DNA from: a virus
Virus record (IMG/VR): IMGVR_UViG_3300028025_002258
Coordinates: 1 to 32,209 of that record
Strand: one strand, 5' to 3'
Length of the DNA stretch: 32,209 nt
Positions within the stretch are counted from its first letter, which is position 1, and every line of letters starts with the position of its first letter. The notes beneath the pieces were generated by a model. The model made no database searches, was not told the DNA's origin, and saw only the letters and a program-made list of their open reading frames with translations. This document shows, piece after piece, positions 15,915-23,697 of this stretch. The position numbers were made by a program, and so were the translations under genes.

Positions 15915-16108
15915 AGTTTGATTTTTTTAATGGTTTCAATAAAGTGTATTAATTCGTCTAATTCTTTAATTCTTCCTTGGATCTCACAGTATTCATACTC
16001 ACTGCTTTGTTCCATTTCTTTTATTACTTTAGTTCTATTAGAAATATGTTCTACTAATTTTCCTTTTAATTCTAAGTGTCCTAAAGATTCATAGTCTTGC
16101 CAATTCAT
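15911..16108 (-). CDS. Small coiled-coil protein
   Basis: A 65-residue protein that is nearly all helix, with heptad-like hydrophobic spacing (LGHLELKGKLVEHI, IQGRIKELDELIHFIETI). It is probably a short coiled-coil oligomer. The leader AAAATAAAAAAGAA before ATG is A-rich. It lies 7 bases after the uracil-DNA glycosylase stop and overlaps the DUF932 start by 4 bases (ATGA). No function is recognised. Confidence 0.65.
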   Translation of the reverse strand: MNWQDYESLGHLELKGKLVEHISNRTKVIKEMEQSSEYEYCEIQGRIKELDELIHFIETIKKIKL

Positions 16109-16115
16109 TTCTTTT

Positions 16116-16817
16116 TTATTTTAAGTTTTCTAACCAGTTAATATCATCAGGATTGCTGGCCATTAATATTTGATTTATTCTTTTAAAGTGATCACACTCC
16201 CAGACTCCACCTTTATATACAGCAGAGACAGGGTGAGATGCTACTAATACGTGATGAAACTTATCATCTATTAGATGGGCGAACTTTAAGGCGTCCTTTC
16301 CCCAAAAACAGAATATAAGTCCTGAAGTATTTTCATTAAGTGTTTTGAATACAGCTTCTGTAAACTGTCTCCAAGGCTCTAGGTGAGAACCTGACTTACC
16401 TTCTTCGATAGTTAAAGCAGCATTTAACATAAGAACTCCTTGCTTAGCCCACGATTCTATATTCATATCGGTAGGGAAGCTTAAGTCATCAGGGTAAATG
16501 TCTTCTTTGATACGGTTGTACATCATTCTTAAAGACGGAGTAATATAAGTCTTGTTTCTAGGAGAGAATGCTAATCCATGAGCAATAGGTTCCCCTACAT
16601 TTCTACCTGGGTATGGATCCATTCCTAAAATAACGACTCTTACTTTCTGAAAGGGTGTCAAATTAAAAGCCTTGAAGACTTCATCTTTGTGAGGAAAGAT
16701 AGTTTTATTCTTTCTCTCATTAGCGATGAAGCCTCCAAGGCTCATAAAATAGGGACTCTCTATTACGTCTTTTAAATGTAAATACCAATCATCTGGAATA
16801 TTCACTAATTTTTTCAT
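16116..16817 (-). CDS. ung: Uracil-DNA glycosylase, family 1
   Basis: A 233-residue enzyme that removes uracil from DNA. The water-activating motif is ILGMDPYPG (D67, Y69), where E. coli Ung has GQDPYH. AHGLAFS (79-85) and LMLNAALT (129-136) follow, and the DNA-intercalation loop is HPVSAV (195-200), where E. coli has HPSPLS. The catalytic Asp and His are kept, while Gln and His of the first motif are Met and Pro. It overlaps the 3' end of the DnaA-like gene by 29 bases. UDG genes are a regular part of crAss-like replication modules. Its presence argues against a uracil-containing genome. Confidence 0.9.
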   Translation of the reverse strand: MKKLVNIPDDWYLHLKDVIESPYFMSLGGFIANERKNKTIFPHKDEVFKAFNLTPFQKVRVVILGMDPYPGRNVGEPIAHGLAFSPRNKTYITPSLRMMYNRIKEDIYPDDLSFPTDMNIESWAKQGVLMLNAALTIEEGKSGSHLEPWRQFTEAVFKTLNENTSGLIFCFWGKDALKFAHLIDDKFHHVLVASHPVSAVYKGGVWECDHFKRINQILMASNPDDINWLENLK

Positions 16818-17421
16818 GTATTTCTTTTCTACGATTTCTTCTTCTGTTACTGTCTAAGGTTTCAACAATAACGTTAGATTTTACTTCTGTATTCATCATA
16901 CCAGGAAATTCTTCATCTACTGCATTAAGAATTTGATTATATTTTACTTTGTAACTAGTCAATAATTCATAGAAGTCTACGTGTTGTCTAATTGCATGAA
17001 TAATTGTAGAGTGATCTTTAACTAACAGATTACCTACTTTAACATAGGTATAATGAAACTGGATTAATAGGACAGCAGCAAATTGAAATCTAGCTTCTAC
17101 ATATTCTCTTTTTCTACATAGTTTTACAAACTCTTCTATATTTATTCTATTTACTTTGCAAACAATCCTTAATATAGTTTGTTCAAAGTCTGTAAATCTA
17201 GCTAAGTTTATTTTAACTTGTTGGGATTTTTCTGCTGTTATTTTTCTTTTTAATGCAGCCTCTGCTGGATCAACTTGGTTAATCCTCCTTTCGTAATACA
17301 CTTTGTTTTTTGCTTTAAGGTTTATTGTGTTCATTAAACTTTCCTGCATCAAAGGTTCTACCTTTAATTTTTTGAACACAATTTCTAAGGCTTCGTCTAC
17401 AATATCTTTAATTCTTGGCAT
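16789..17421 (-). CDS. DnaA domain IV-like DNA-binding protein
   Basis: A 210-residue basic protein. Residues 78-152 follow the C-terminal DNA-binding domain of DnaA: CRKREYVEARFQFAAVLL (102-119), YVKVGNLLVKDHSTIIHAIR (126-145). DHST is the signature that contacts the DnaA box. There is no AAA+ ATPase domain. The N-terminal 75 residues and the basic C-terminal tail (NRRRNRRKE) are unassigned. It could bind the phage origin, or host DnaA boxes as a competitor. The gene overlaps the primase end by 25 bases and the ung start by 29, tying it to replication. Confidence 0.75.
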   Translation of the reverse strand: MPRIKDIVDEALEIVFKKLKVEPLMQESLMNTINLKAKNKVYYERRINQVDPAEAALKRKITAEKSQQVKINLARFTDFEQTILRIVCKVNRINIEEFVKLCRKREYVEARFQFAAVLLIQFHYTYVKVGNLLVKDHSTIIHAIRQHVDFYELLTSYKVKYNQILNAVDEEFPGMMNTEVKSNVIVETLDSNRRRNRRKEIHEKISEYSR

Positions 17422-18386
17422 AATTTTATTAATTTGTCTTTTCCGTGTTCTTTATAAATGTCACTAATGTCCTTTCCTAGACTTGCATGATGATAAAGCA
17501 CAGGTATGTTATACATCTCTGATATCTTCTGTGCACCTTCTATACCTGCTCTATCTGCATCAAACCACACATATATATTATCAAATCTTGCTTTGAGTAA
17601 CTCATAGGCATTTTCCGATATAGGTGTAGTCTCGCTTCTAACAGCAACAGCGTTAACTCCAATAGAGTGTAAGGTCATAACATCCTTAGTACCTTTAGTA
17701 ACTATCAAGATAGTTCCCTTGTGTGGTAACTGGGTGTAACCTTCAAGCATACCTCCAAAGAAATTAGTCCTGAACTTTACCTTCTTCTCTGCATAAGGAC
17801 GATATAATTTAAATTTATCTTTTTCCTTATACCGATAGCAAGGATCGAATTCATTACTGAGATACCAGATGTTGTCTGCTATCCAAGCTTTGTCTACTTT
17901 CCTTACATCATAGAACTTGAGTATTTTTTCTGTTACTCCAAATTGAGCCCAGTACTCTAAGTCTTTCTGATTGAATTTTGTAACTGTTACTTTAATGCTT
18001 GCAGGTTTTACCTCTGCTGGTTTAGGACTTTTAAGTGAAGCTGTTTCTATTTCTAATCTAAGTCTATCTTCTAAACTAAAGTTTTTAAGTTGGAAATCTG
18101 ATTCTATTTTATAAAGAATGTCTGGATACTCATAGGCAGTACGCATTTGAGCTATGTCAATTGCGTTGTAGTGCACTTTCTCCGTAGCATAATCTATAAA
18201 GTAAAGATTACCTCCTTGACTCCACTTAAAGAAACAGGTAGCATGTTTATCAGATCTGAATGGATTCTTATATTTCTTTCTTAAGTCTACTTTCTCACCG
18301 AAGTAAAAAGACATTAGGTTTTCTTGCCCTAGTAAAGCGTATAAGGTCTTTACATTTGGTCTTATTTCGATGCTTGAGAGATCCAT
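17397..18386 (-). CDS. DNA primase with TOPRIM domain
   Basis: A 329-residue protein. The N-terminal region has KNPFRSDKHATCFF (40-53), like the zinc-binding domain of DnaG but without the CHC2 cysteine pairs. The TOPRIM domain (about 224-310) has LIVTKGTKDVMTL (227-239) and VWFDADRAG (273-281; D276, D278). The glutamate normally found at position 231 is lysine; I believe TKs-x-KD is usual in this phage subfamily, so the enzyme may still be active. It would make primers for the polymerase at the fork opened by the DnaB-like helicase. It is first in its segment, directly after a terminator hairpin. Confidence 0.8.
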   Translation of the reverse strand: MDLSSIEIRPNVKTLYALLGQENLMSFYFGEKVDLRKKYKNPFRSDKHATCFFKWSQGGNLYFIDYATEKVHYNAIDIAQMRTAYEYPDILYKIESDFQLKNFSLEDRLRLEIETASLKSPKPAEVKPASIKVTVTKFNQKDLEYWAQFGVTEKILKFYDVRKVDKAWIADNIWYLSNEFDPCYRYKEKDKFKLYRPYAEKKVKFRTNFFGGMLEGYTQLPHKGTILIVTKGTKDVMTLHSIGVNAVAVRSETTPISENAYELLKARFDNIYVWFDADRAGIEGAQKISEMYNIPVLYHHASLGKDISDIYKEHGKDKLIKLCQELKIL

Positions 18387-18415
18387 ATGTGTTGAGTTTA
18401 ATCCTTCTTCAATAA

Positions 18416-18443
18416 AAAAGGGGCTACAAATGTAACCCCTTTT
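18416..18443 (-). terminator. Intrinsic terminator after the SSB gene
   Basis: AAAAGGGG (18416-18423) pairs with CCCCTTTT (18436-18443). TACA/TGTA extends the stem past one mismatch around a tiny loop. On the - strand the stem is followed by TTTTTTATT. It lies 30 bases after the SSB stop and 29 bases before the primase ATG. Confidence 0.85.
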
Positions 18444-18472
18444 CTAAAAAAGAGAATAGATTACTTTAAATT

Positions 18473-19312
18473 TTAAAAGATATCATTAACATCTGTGCTA
18501 ACAGGAGCTGTAGCTACTTCACTGCTATCCCAACTCATCATAGAGTCTTTGAAAGGGGTTTCAGTTTCGCTTAATTCAGGAGCATCGTTCTCAGTGTATT
18601 CTTTGAAAGTAAAACTTCCGTAGAAACTCTTGAAACCATACTCACCAGTAATTTGCTTAGTTACATATTCAGTAACTTTGCCTTGTACATTAAGGAATAC
18701 TTTAGTGCATACATCTTGGTACTTACCATCCTTAATTCCTAGAAGAACTTTAACACCCATGTTGGCTTTGTTAAAGTGTGCAAAGAAGTCTACCAACTCA
18801 TTGCCTTTACCTTTTGCAATAGAAGACCAGTTGTCAAGAACAAATGGCTTTTCTTTTGGGGAGATGTTACCGTAAGCTTTAAGCAAAGAATAAACAGTTT
18901 CTTCTCCACCCTTAGCTTCACGTACACTCTTCATATCCAATCTACGAGAAGGATCTAAAGAAGATTGAGTTTCACTCAAAGAAGCAAGGTTCTCAGCCCA
19001 AGCAGTTTTAGTAAAGTTGTCAATGAATTGTTTTTTACCTGCTTGAGACATACGAGTATCATTGTTAACCCACAGAGAGAATTTACCTCTTAGGTCAGTT
19101 TTAAAATCAGGATGGTTAACATACCAAAAGTCAAGACGCATTCCGTTCTCACCTTCGTAAGTGGGTTCTTTAACTTTGTCCTCTTCTATTCCAAGAACCT
19201 TAGCAAGTTCTTTAGCTGAAGGGTTAACAGCTACGATTTGAATAGGAGCGAATCCTGTGTACATTTTCTTGCCTGCTGAAGGCTCTCTGGTTTCTAATTG
19301 ATCGAATTTCAT
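18473..19312 (-). CDS. Probable single-stranded DNA-binding protein
   Basis: A 279-residue protein. The middle (about 75-235) has beta-rich blocks consistent with an OB-type core (GKFSLWVNN, NMGVKVLLGIKDG, VCTKVFLNVQGKV). The C-terminal 45 residues are acidic, flexible and end in VNDIF, the acidic-plus-phenylalanine tail by which SSBs recruit partner proteins. It lies directly downstream of the Sak4-like ATPase, a standard pairing in phage replication modules. No residue-level family match is claimed. The leader is strongly A-rich (AACAAAATTAAATT). It ends its segment, followed by a terminator. Confidence 0.65.
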   Translation of the reverse strand: MKFDQLETREPSAGKKMYTGFAPIQIVAVNPSAKELAKVLGIEEDKVKEPTYEGENGMRLDFWYVNHPDFKTDLRGKFSLWVNNDTRMSQAGKKQFIDNFTKTAWAENLASLSETQSSLDPSRRLDMKSVREAKGGEETVYSLLKAYGNISPKEKPFVLDNWSSIAKGKGNELVDFFAHFNKANMGVKVLLGIKDGKYQDVCTKVFLNVQGKVTEYVTKQITGEYGFKSFYGSFTFKEYTENDAPELSETETPFKDSMMSWDSSEVATAPVSTDVNDIF

Positions 19313-19335
19313 AATTTAATTTTGTTTTTTGTTTT

Positions 19336-20043
19336 TTATTTTTTGTTTGCTTTTTCTACTACTGGTACTTCTTCTGTATAATAACTATCTATTGTATTAC
19401 ATACTACTTGTAAGTCATTAGGGATTAGGGTATCATCAAACATTCCCATAGGGCTTTTAGCAGGATAATTCCTAAAACGATTGGTTACAAAGTGGTAAGT
19501 TGCTCTCTCATCTTTATCTTCACCTACGTGAGTATAAAGACAAATAGTAAACAATCCTTCTAATACAATTTGATTGTCCAATGCTTTACCGATTGTCTTA
19601 ATCTTCTGACCTACGATATGTCCATCATCTTCTATGTTCTCTGAGTGAGTGATGTAGAATACTTTTAAGTCATTACGAAGTTTACGAGCAGTAGTAAGCA
19701 TATTAGTTACATCTTTTGCAAGAGTAACAAACTTACCAAAACCGATTTCATTGGCTTTCTTCATCATAAGGAAAGACATTGAATAGATAGCATCATCCAT
19801 GATGATGTTTTTGATGTGTGGAGCTTTCTCACTAATCTGTTGTAACAATGCGGTGATTTGATTGATGTCATCTACCTCCATGTAATTTTTAGATTCGAGA
19901 TTGTAAAGCTTCTCAGCTCCTTTGAAAGGCAATTCTTTCCTTGCTACATTAATAATAAATGTTTCTTTTGGATCTAAAGTCCTTACAGATGTGGATTTAC
20001 CAGTACCTGAGGGACCTACGATAGCGATTAATTTACTTGACAT
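19336..20043 (-). CDS. Sak4-like RecA-fold ATPase (AAA_24 type)
   Basis: A 235-residue P-loop protein. Walker A is GPSGTGKST (10-18), Walker B is NIIMDDAI (79-86), and FYITHSEN (129-136) holds the sensor-like position. Length, the single RecA core and the neighbouring SSB match the Sak4 group of phage single-strand annealing ATPases. It would promote annealing at stalled forks or during end recombination, acting with the exonuclease at 9384-10352. A packaging role is unlikely, since no terminase features are present. The leader (AAATAAACTAACCAAT) is A-rich. Confidence 0.8.
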   Translation of the reverse strand: MSSKLIAIVGPSGTGKSTSVRTLDPKETFIINVARKELPFKGAEKLYNLESKNYMEVDDINQITALLQQISEKAPHIKNIIMDDAIYSMSFLMMKKANEIGFGKFVTLAKDVTNMLTTARKLRNDLKVFYITHSENIEDDGHIVGQKIKTIGKALDNQIVLEGLFTICLYTHVGEDKDERATYHFVTNRFRNYPAKSPMGMFDDTLIPNDLQVVCNTIDSYYTEEVPVVEKANKK

Positions 20044-20053
20044 ATTGGTTAGT

Positions 20054-20380
20054 TTATTTTGTTTCTTTTATTTGATCTAAATCTTCTGTTAATAATTTCC
20101 ATCCGTAATTAGAAGCAAAGAATCTTGCTCCTCCTTCACAACGCTTCTTATCCTTAGAAGGGAAGCTTAAGATTGCTTTTCTTACTTTGGTGTCAGTGTA
20201 AAGTAAGTTAGCTAACCAAGTTATGAACTCTTCTTCTTGTGCCATAGTCCAAGTATGTTCCCAAAACCAATCTTCTTTCTTAAAATCTACGTCATCATAG
20301 TTGACTCCAATCATGTCACACATATGACTCATTATTAATTTTAATTCTGGGCCAAAGCCATTTTTGTCTGTTTCATTCAT
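20054..20380 (-). CDS. Phage W-rich helical protein, paralogue of the gene at 28419-28706
   Basis: A 108-residue protein. The core VDFKKEDWFWEHTWTMAQEEEFITW, followed by a basic helix and FFASNYGWKL, has the same order as the 95-residue protein at 28419 (DIKDRKDNWYTEWTMTVEQ, then EWRAW and MNLMWGLKY). The shared pattern is D-x-W-(Y/F)-x2-(Y/E)-x-W-T-M-x2-(E/Q)-E-x2-(F/W)...N-x-x-G-(W/L)-K. Such proteins occur widely in phages, but no activity is known to me. It lies between the helicase and Sak4 genes with gaps of 3 and 10 bases. Confidence 0.7.
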   Translation of the reverse strand: MNETDKNGFGPELKLIMSHMCDMIGVNYDDVDFKKEDWFWEHTWTMAQEEEFITWLANLLYTDTKVRKAILSFPSKDKKRCEGGARFFASNYGWKLLTEDLDQIKETK

Positions 20381-20383
20381 TGT

Positions 20384-21490
20384 TTACATTTTTAAATACT
20401 TTTCATAATGATTGCCTACAGGATTGTTCATCTCTTCAGGCTTTGGTAACTCATCAAACTTACCATTAGCTCCATTAAAGTAAAGCCCTACGCTTGAATT
20501 CTCTAAGCCATAGTAACGATCTTTTAGAAATTTAAGTGAGCGGTATTTGTTACCAAGTAAGGATACATCATAACCATTATGAACTGCTATGTTATATCTT
20601 GCAGGACTAAATAAACCTAGAACTACTTCATAGTCTTGATGCACACCTTTGTTAATGTGGAGTTCTTCCATAGAAGGTTCTAGTTTCTCTTCCATTAACT
20701 GTCCTTTATAAGTGTAGGTTTGCTTTTCTGATGCAGGAGTTTGTTGATGGACAATAATGTTAGCCATCTTGTATCGCTTAGAGAATACGTCCAGTACATA
20801 ATCCTTAATCATAAAGTCAAAAGTCTGATAAGAACTTAACTTCATCTTAGTATCAGGAGCTATCTCATTAGATAAAAGACTAATGTGATCTAATACAAAG
20901 AATACCCAATGATCCTCTGATCTGTATCTATATCCTGTAGTAATCTTTTTACCTTCTTCTAGTTCTTTGTAGATATGTTCTCCTACTTGTGGATTATCGA
21001 AGTACGCTTTTACGTACTTAGCTATACCTGTAGGATTTCTTACATAGTCTATAACTTCTACAATGTTCTGTAGATTGTTAATAAAGGTTTCTGCAGCTTT
21101 TATCTTTGTCATTAACTCAGAGCTTACTCTGAAGTTTCCAATAGACTTTAACTGCTGTACAGTAATAGTTAAGTTGTGATTTTGATGCAGGTAAATAGAG
21201 ATAAAAGATAACCAAAAGTCTGTGGCACTTTCTTCTAAAGCAAAGTAAAATATCTTAGGAGTGATTTCTGTATTTCTTGTTGCTTTGTAGATGTTTACGA
21301 TAGTCATGTATTTTGCAAACTTTGACTTACCTACACCTGAAGCAGCAGTAATACAAGTAATAGAACCTTTAGTAAAGCCTCCATAGTACTGAGCCAATCT
21401 TGCAAACGGAGGAGCAATAGAAGTTATTCCTCCTGCATCTTTGATTGCTTTATTCCTTTCGATTTGGGAAATTATGCTTTCAAAGTTCAT
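20384..21490 (-). CDS. DnaB-like replicative helicase (RecA core)
   Basis: A 368-residue protein without the N-terminal DnaB domain. Walker A is AASGVGKSKF (49-58), the catalytic glutamate segment is FALEES (83-88), Walker B is VFFVLDHISLL (196-206) and motif H4 is NIIVHQQ (244-250). This is the hexameric DnaB/T7-gp4 type C-terminal motor, placed beside primase and SSB genes. It would unwind the replication fork. The next upstream gene ends 2 bases before its start. The D-H-I-S-L-L Walker B is normal for the family. Loader function may lie in the unknown 184-residue protein encoded upstream. Confidence 0.9.
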   Translation of the reverse strand: MNFESIISQIERNKAIKDAGGITSIAPPFARLAQYYGGFTKGSITCITAASGVGKSKFAKYMTIVNIYKATRNTEITPKIFYFALEESATDFWLSFISIYLHQNHNLTITVQQLKSIGNFRVSSELMTKIKAAETFINNLQNIVEVIDYVRNPTGIAKYVKAYFDNPQVGEHIYKELEEGKKITTGYRYRSEDHWVFFVLDHISLLSNEIAPDTKMKLSSYQTFDFMIKDYVLDVFSKRYKMANIIVHQQTPASEKQTYTYKGQLMEEKLEPSMEELHINKGVHQDYEVVLGLFSPARYNIAVHNGYDVSLLGNKYRSLKFLKDRYYGLENSSVGLYFNGANGKFDELPKPEEMNNPVGNHYEKYLKM

Positions 21491-21492
21491 CT

Positions 21493-22047
21493 TTACAATA
21501 TTTGATGACTATTATAAGCAGGTCCACTGCCATTCTTTAATTCTTCACACCATTTAGCTAGATCGCTTTGGTCTACTCCATCAATCTTTTTAAAGATAAA
21601 ATAACCACACTCTCTAACATATCTAATAGATCCCTGTTTCTTCAAGGTATCAATATAAAGGTCAGTGGCTTTTGCTATGTCTTCTAAAGAGTAATCGTAT
21701 TCACCTAAGAATTTAATTAACCTTTTAACTACGCTTACCTTATCTGTGGTTTTACCTGATACTCCTAGATTCTTAGAATTAAACTTAGAGATAAATTCTG
21801 TTAACCATGTTATTGGTATTTCAGGTTGCTCTACTGGTTTTTTAATGGTAATAGTAGAAGTAGCATCAGAATGTCTAGCAATTTTAAGTGCAGATATCAC
21901 TTGATCTACATCTAATTCTGCAAGTGCTTTAGGTGTCCAACTAAAAGTGGTTCCATTATTGAGAAGTTTTTCTTCGTAAATCCACTTGTCTATCATTTTC
22001 TCTTTTACTGCTAGTTCCCATAGGACTTCGTAGAATGTTTTCTTCAT
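21493..22047 (-). CDS. Unknown replication-module protein (possible helicase partner)
   Basis: A 184-residue, mostly helical protein. The C-terminal part (YIDTLKKQGSIRYVRECGYF, then DLAKWCEEL) looks like a small winged-helix or DnaD-type module, and the N-terminal part is helical with two basic patches. There is no ATPase motif. Its position 2 bases before the DnaB-like helicase is where loaders or initiators are often encoded; that role is inferred from position only. The start overlaps the upstream small gene by 92 bases. Confidence 0.7.
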   Translation of the reverse strand: MKKTFYEVLWELAVKEKMIDKWIYEEKLLNNGTTFSWTPKALAELDVDQVISALKIARHSDATSTITIKKPVEQPEIPITWLTEFISKFNSKNLGVSGKTTDKVSVVKRLIKFLGEYDYSLEDIAKATDLYIDTLKKQGSIRYVRECGYFIFKKIDGVDQSDLAKWCEELKNGSGPAYNSHQIL

Positions 22048-22225
22048 TGTCTGTTGTGGTTAAGGTTACGTTTATGCCTTTGAATAATTTCTCTTTATTA
22101 AACTTAGGCGGGTCTACAAAGATAAGGGATTCTTCAACTTTTTCCAAGTCTTCTATCCACATTTTTTTCATAAAAAGATAGTCTGGTGTTGTTTCCAGAC
22201 TATCTCCATAGCATTCATTTTCCAT
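21956..22225 (-). CDS. Small hypothetical protein overlapping the next gene
   Basis: An 89-residue reading frame. Residues 1-60 look like ordinary protein (YLFMKKMWIEDLEKVEES). The last 30 residues, encoded inside the first 92 bases of the following gene, are polar and odd (SSKRENDRQVDLRRKTSQ). It is needed to explain the 232-base space between the helicase partner and the peptidase. The start has an A-rich leader (CAACTAAATTTT). The long overlap could also mean that the real protein was shortened by a sequence error. Function is unknown. Confidence 0.55.
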   Translation of the reverse strand: MENECYGDSLETTPDYLFMKKMWIEDLEKVEESLIFVDPPKFNKEKLFKGINVTLTTTDNEENILRSPMGTSSKRENDRQVDLRRKTSQ

Positions 22226-22266
22226 AAAATTTAGTTGATTCTAATCGCTTGATTGTAGATTTACGA

Positions 22267-22295
22267 TTAAGGAGTAGCCTAAGCTAACCCCTTAA
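22267..22295 (-). other. Stable hairpin spanning the peptidase stop codon
   Basis: On the - strand, TTAAGGGG pairs with CTCCTTAA (8 bp with one G-U), one T bulges, and TAGC pairs with GCTA around a TTAG loop. The stop codon lies inside it. No T-tract follows, so it is not an ordinary terminator; mRNA stabilisation or processing are possible roles. Confidence 0.5.
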
Positions 22296-23685
22296 TCTCT
22301 AAGAAATCCTTCTTACCTATCCACACTTGCTGAAAGTCATACTCATAAGACTCTAATACGTCTTTTGGTATGTTAAAAACACTCTCACAATCTGTACAAG
22401 CAGTCTCAAGTAATAGGTCATTGGTGATCTCTATATGGTGACCTCCACACACAGGACAGTTGCCTTCCATAATAGACTCATCTATCATTTCAGGGTCAAT
22501 GTCTTTTATCTTAAAGTCTACTCCATCTGGAGAATAGTACTGAGAGAGGTGAGTAAGTTCTTTCCTATGTTCAGGTAAAGACATCTCAGGATAAACACTC
22601 ATAACCCACTCATTGTACATTTCATAGGCTGCAAGGTCATCCATGTCATCTTCAACAGCTTTAGCGTCTTTAGTAGAACTAGCTGTTTCACTTTCCCAAT
22701 AGAAAGGATCGTCTTTTCTTTGACCTAAACGAACATAGTCTCCCTTGACTGCATCAAAGTAAAAATCTTCTTGGTCATCCCACATACTTACCTGCCTAGC
22801 TCCTAGACCTAAATGAGATTCTTTAGAATGAACCTTAGTAGGAGCAGAGAAGAGAGGAGGGAATTCGAGTGGGATGTTTCTTTCAGCCAACATTGTAAGC
22901 ATCTCATAAGCAAAGCTAAAAGCGTTGATCATTAGATTAACACTAGCTACCTCAGTATCTCCATGCTCGTTAAAGTAACCACAGGATAAGTTGTGAGAAG
23001 AAACTTTAAGTCCCCTTCTACGAAGTCCACCTACGTCAGTAGCTGTACCTGAAGCAGGCTTGTATCCATATTTGTCCATCAAAGGTTCAATAAGGGTAAG
23101 ATGTTCAGGATTCCACACTTGATATCCGTTGGTATACTGGATGAAGTCTGTTGTATAAGATCTGCGATCTAGCTGAGTAACTACTAGAGAATTGTCAAAG
23201 AAAGACATATCACAACAGTTAGTACCTACTAGACCTCTTTCCTCACCATAAGGCAAGAAAACCTTACATACAGGCATCATCTTAAGCATCTGAATAGCAA
23301 AACAAACACCTACAGAGTCATCGAGACCTAAGCCACATTGTTCTCCTCTGAAGTCATCAAAGCCGAAAATCCACTTATCTGTCTTAAAGATACGCATGCC
23401 TACATGATAGTCTTGAGCTGTGTCATAGTGAGCTACTACAGTAGGATAATACTCGGCTTCTCCTTTTGTGCAATAGATATTACCGCCTTTCTCTTCTACT
23501 GTTACTCCGTCTATCTGAGAAATAAGACTTATAAGCCAATCTTTTTTAAGTTTCTCCATCTCTGGCTGGTAGGTGGGGCTTTGTTGATACATAATATCAA
23601 ACAGTAGATCAAAGTCTACAGGGAAATTTCCTTTTAATGTATCATCTAGTTCACCTAGTTCTTTGCTTTTATATTTATAAGTCAT
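22279..23685 (-). CDS. M20/M28-like zinc metallopeptidase with C-terminal zinc ribbon
   Basis: A 468-residue protein. Five metal and catalytic blocks of co-catalytic metallopeptidases appear in order: VVAHYDTAQ (H86, D88), GLGLDDSVGV (D122, D123), YGEERGLVG (E148, E149), TQLDRRS (D173) and NEHGDTEVAS (H241). These match the HxD, D, EE, D, H set of M20/M28/M42 aminopeptidases and tripeptidases. The tail carries CPVCGG (C410, C413) and CTDC (C430, C433), a zinc ribbon not usual in these enzymes. It has no signal peptide, so it acts in the cytoplasm. The gene is followed closely by the replication genes. Such peptidases are rare in phages. The substrate is unknown. Confidence 0.85.
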   Translation of the reverse strand: MTYKYKSKELGELDDTLKGNFPVDFDLLFDIMYQQSPTYQPEMEKLKKDWLISLISQIDGVTVEEKGGNIYCTKGEAEYYPTVVAHYDTAQDYHVGMRIFKTDKWIFGFDDFRGEQCGLGLDDSVGVCFAIQMLKMMPVCKVFLPYGEERGLVGTNCCDMSFFDNSLVVTQLDRRSYTTDFIQYTNGYQVWNPEHLTLIEPLMDKYGYKPASGTATDVGGLRRRGLKVSSHNLSCGYFNEHGDTEVASVNLMINAFSFAYEMLTMLAERNIPLEFPPLFSAPTKVHSKESHLGLGARQVSMWDDQEDFYFDAVKGDYVRLGQRKDDPFYWESETASSTKDAKAVEDDMDDLAAYEMYNEWVMSVYPEMSLPEHRKELTHLSQYYSPDGVDFKIKDIDPEMIDESIMEGNCPVCGGHHIEITNDLLLETACTDCESVFNIPKDVLESYEYDFQQVWIGKKDFLEIKGLA

Positions 23686-23697
23686 TTTTTTGTTTTT

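Noticed and set aside
18427-18434. TACATTTG on the - strand, promoter-like
   Set aside because: It is the loop and upper stem of the terminator after the SSB gene, with no TTG partner.
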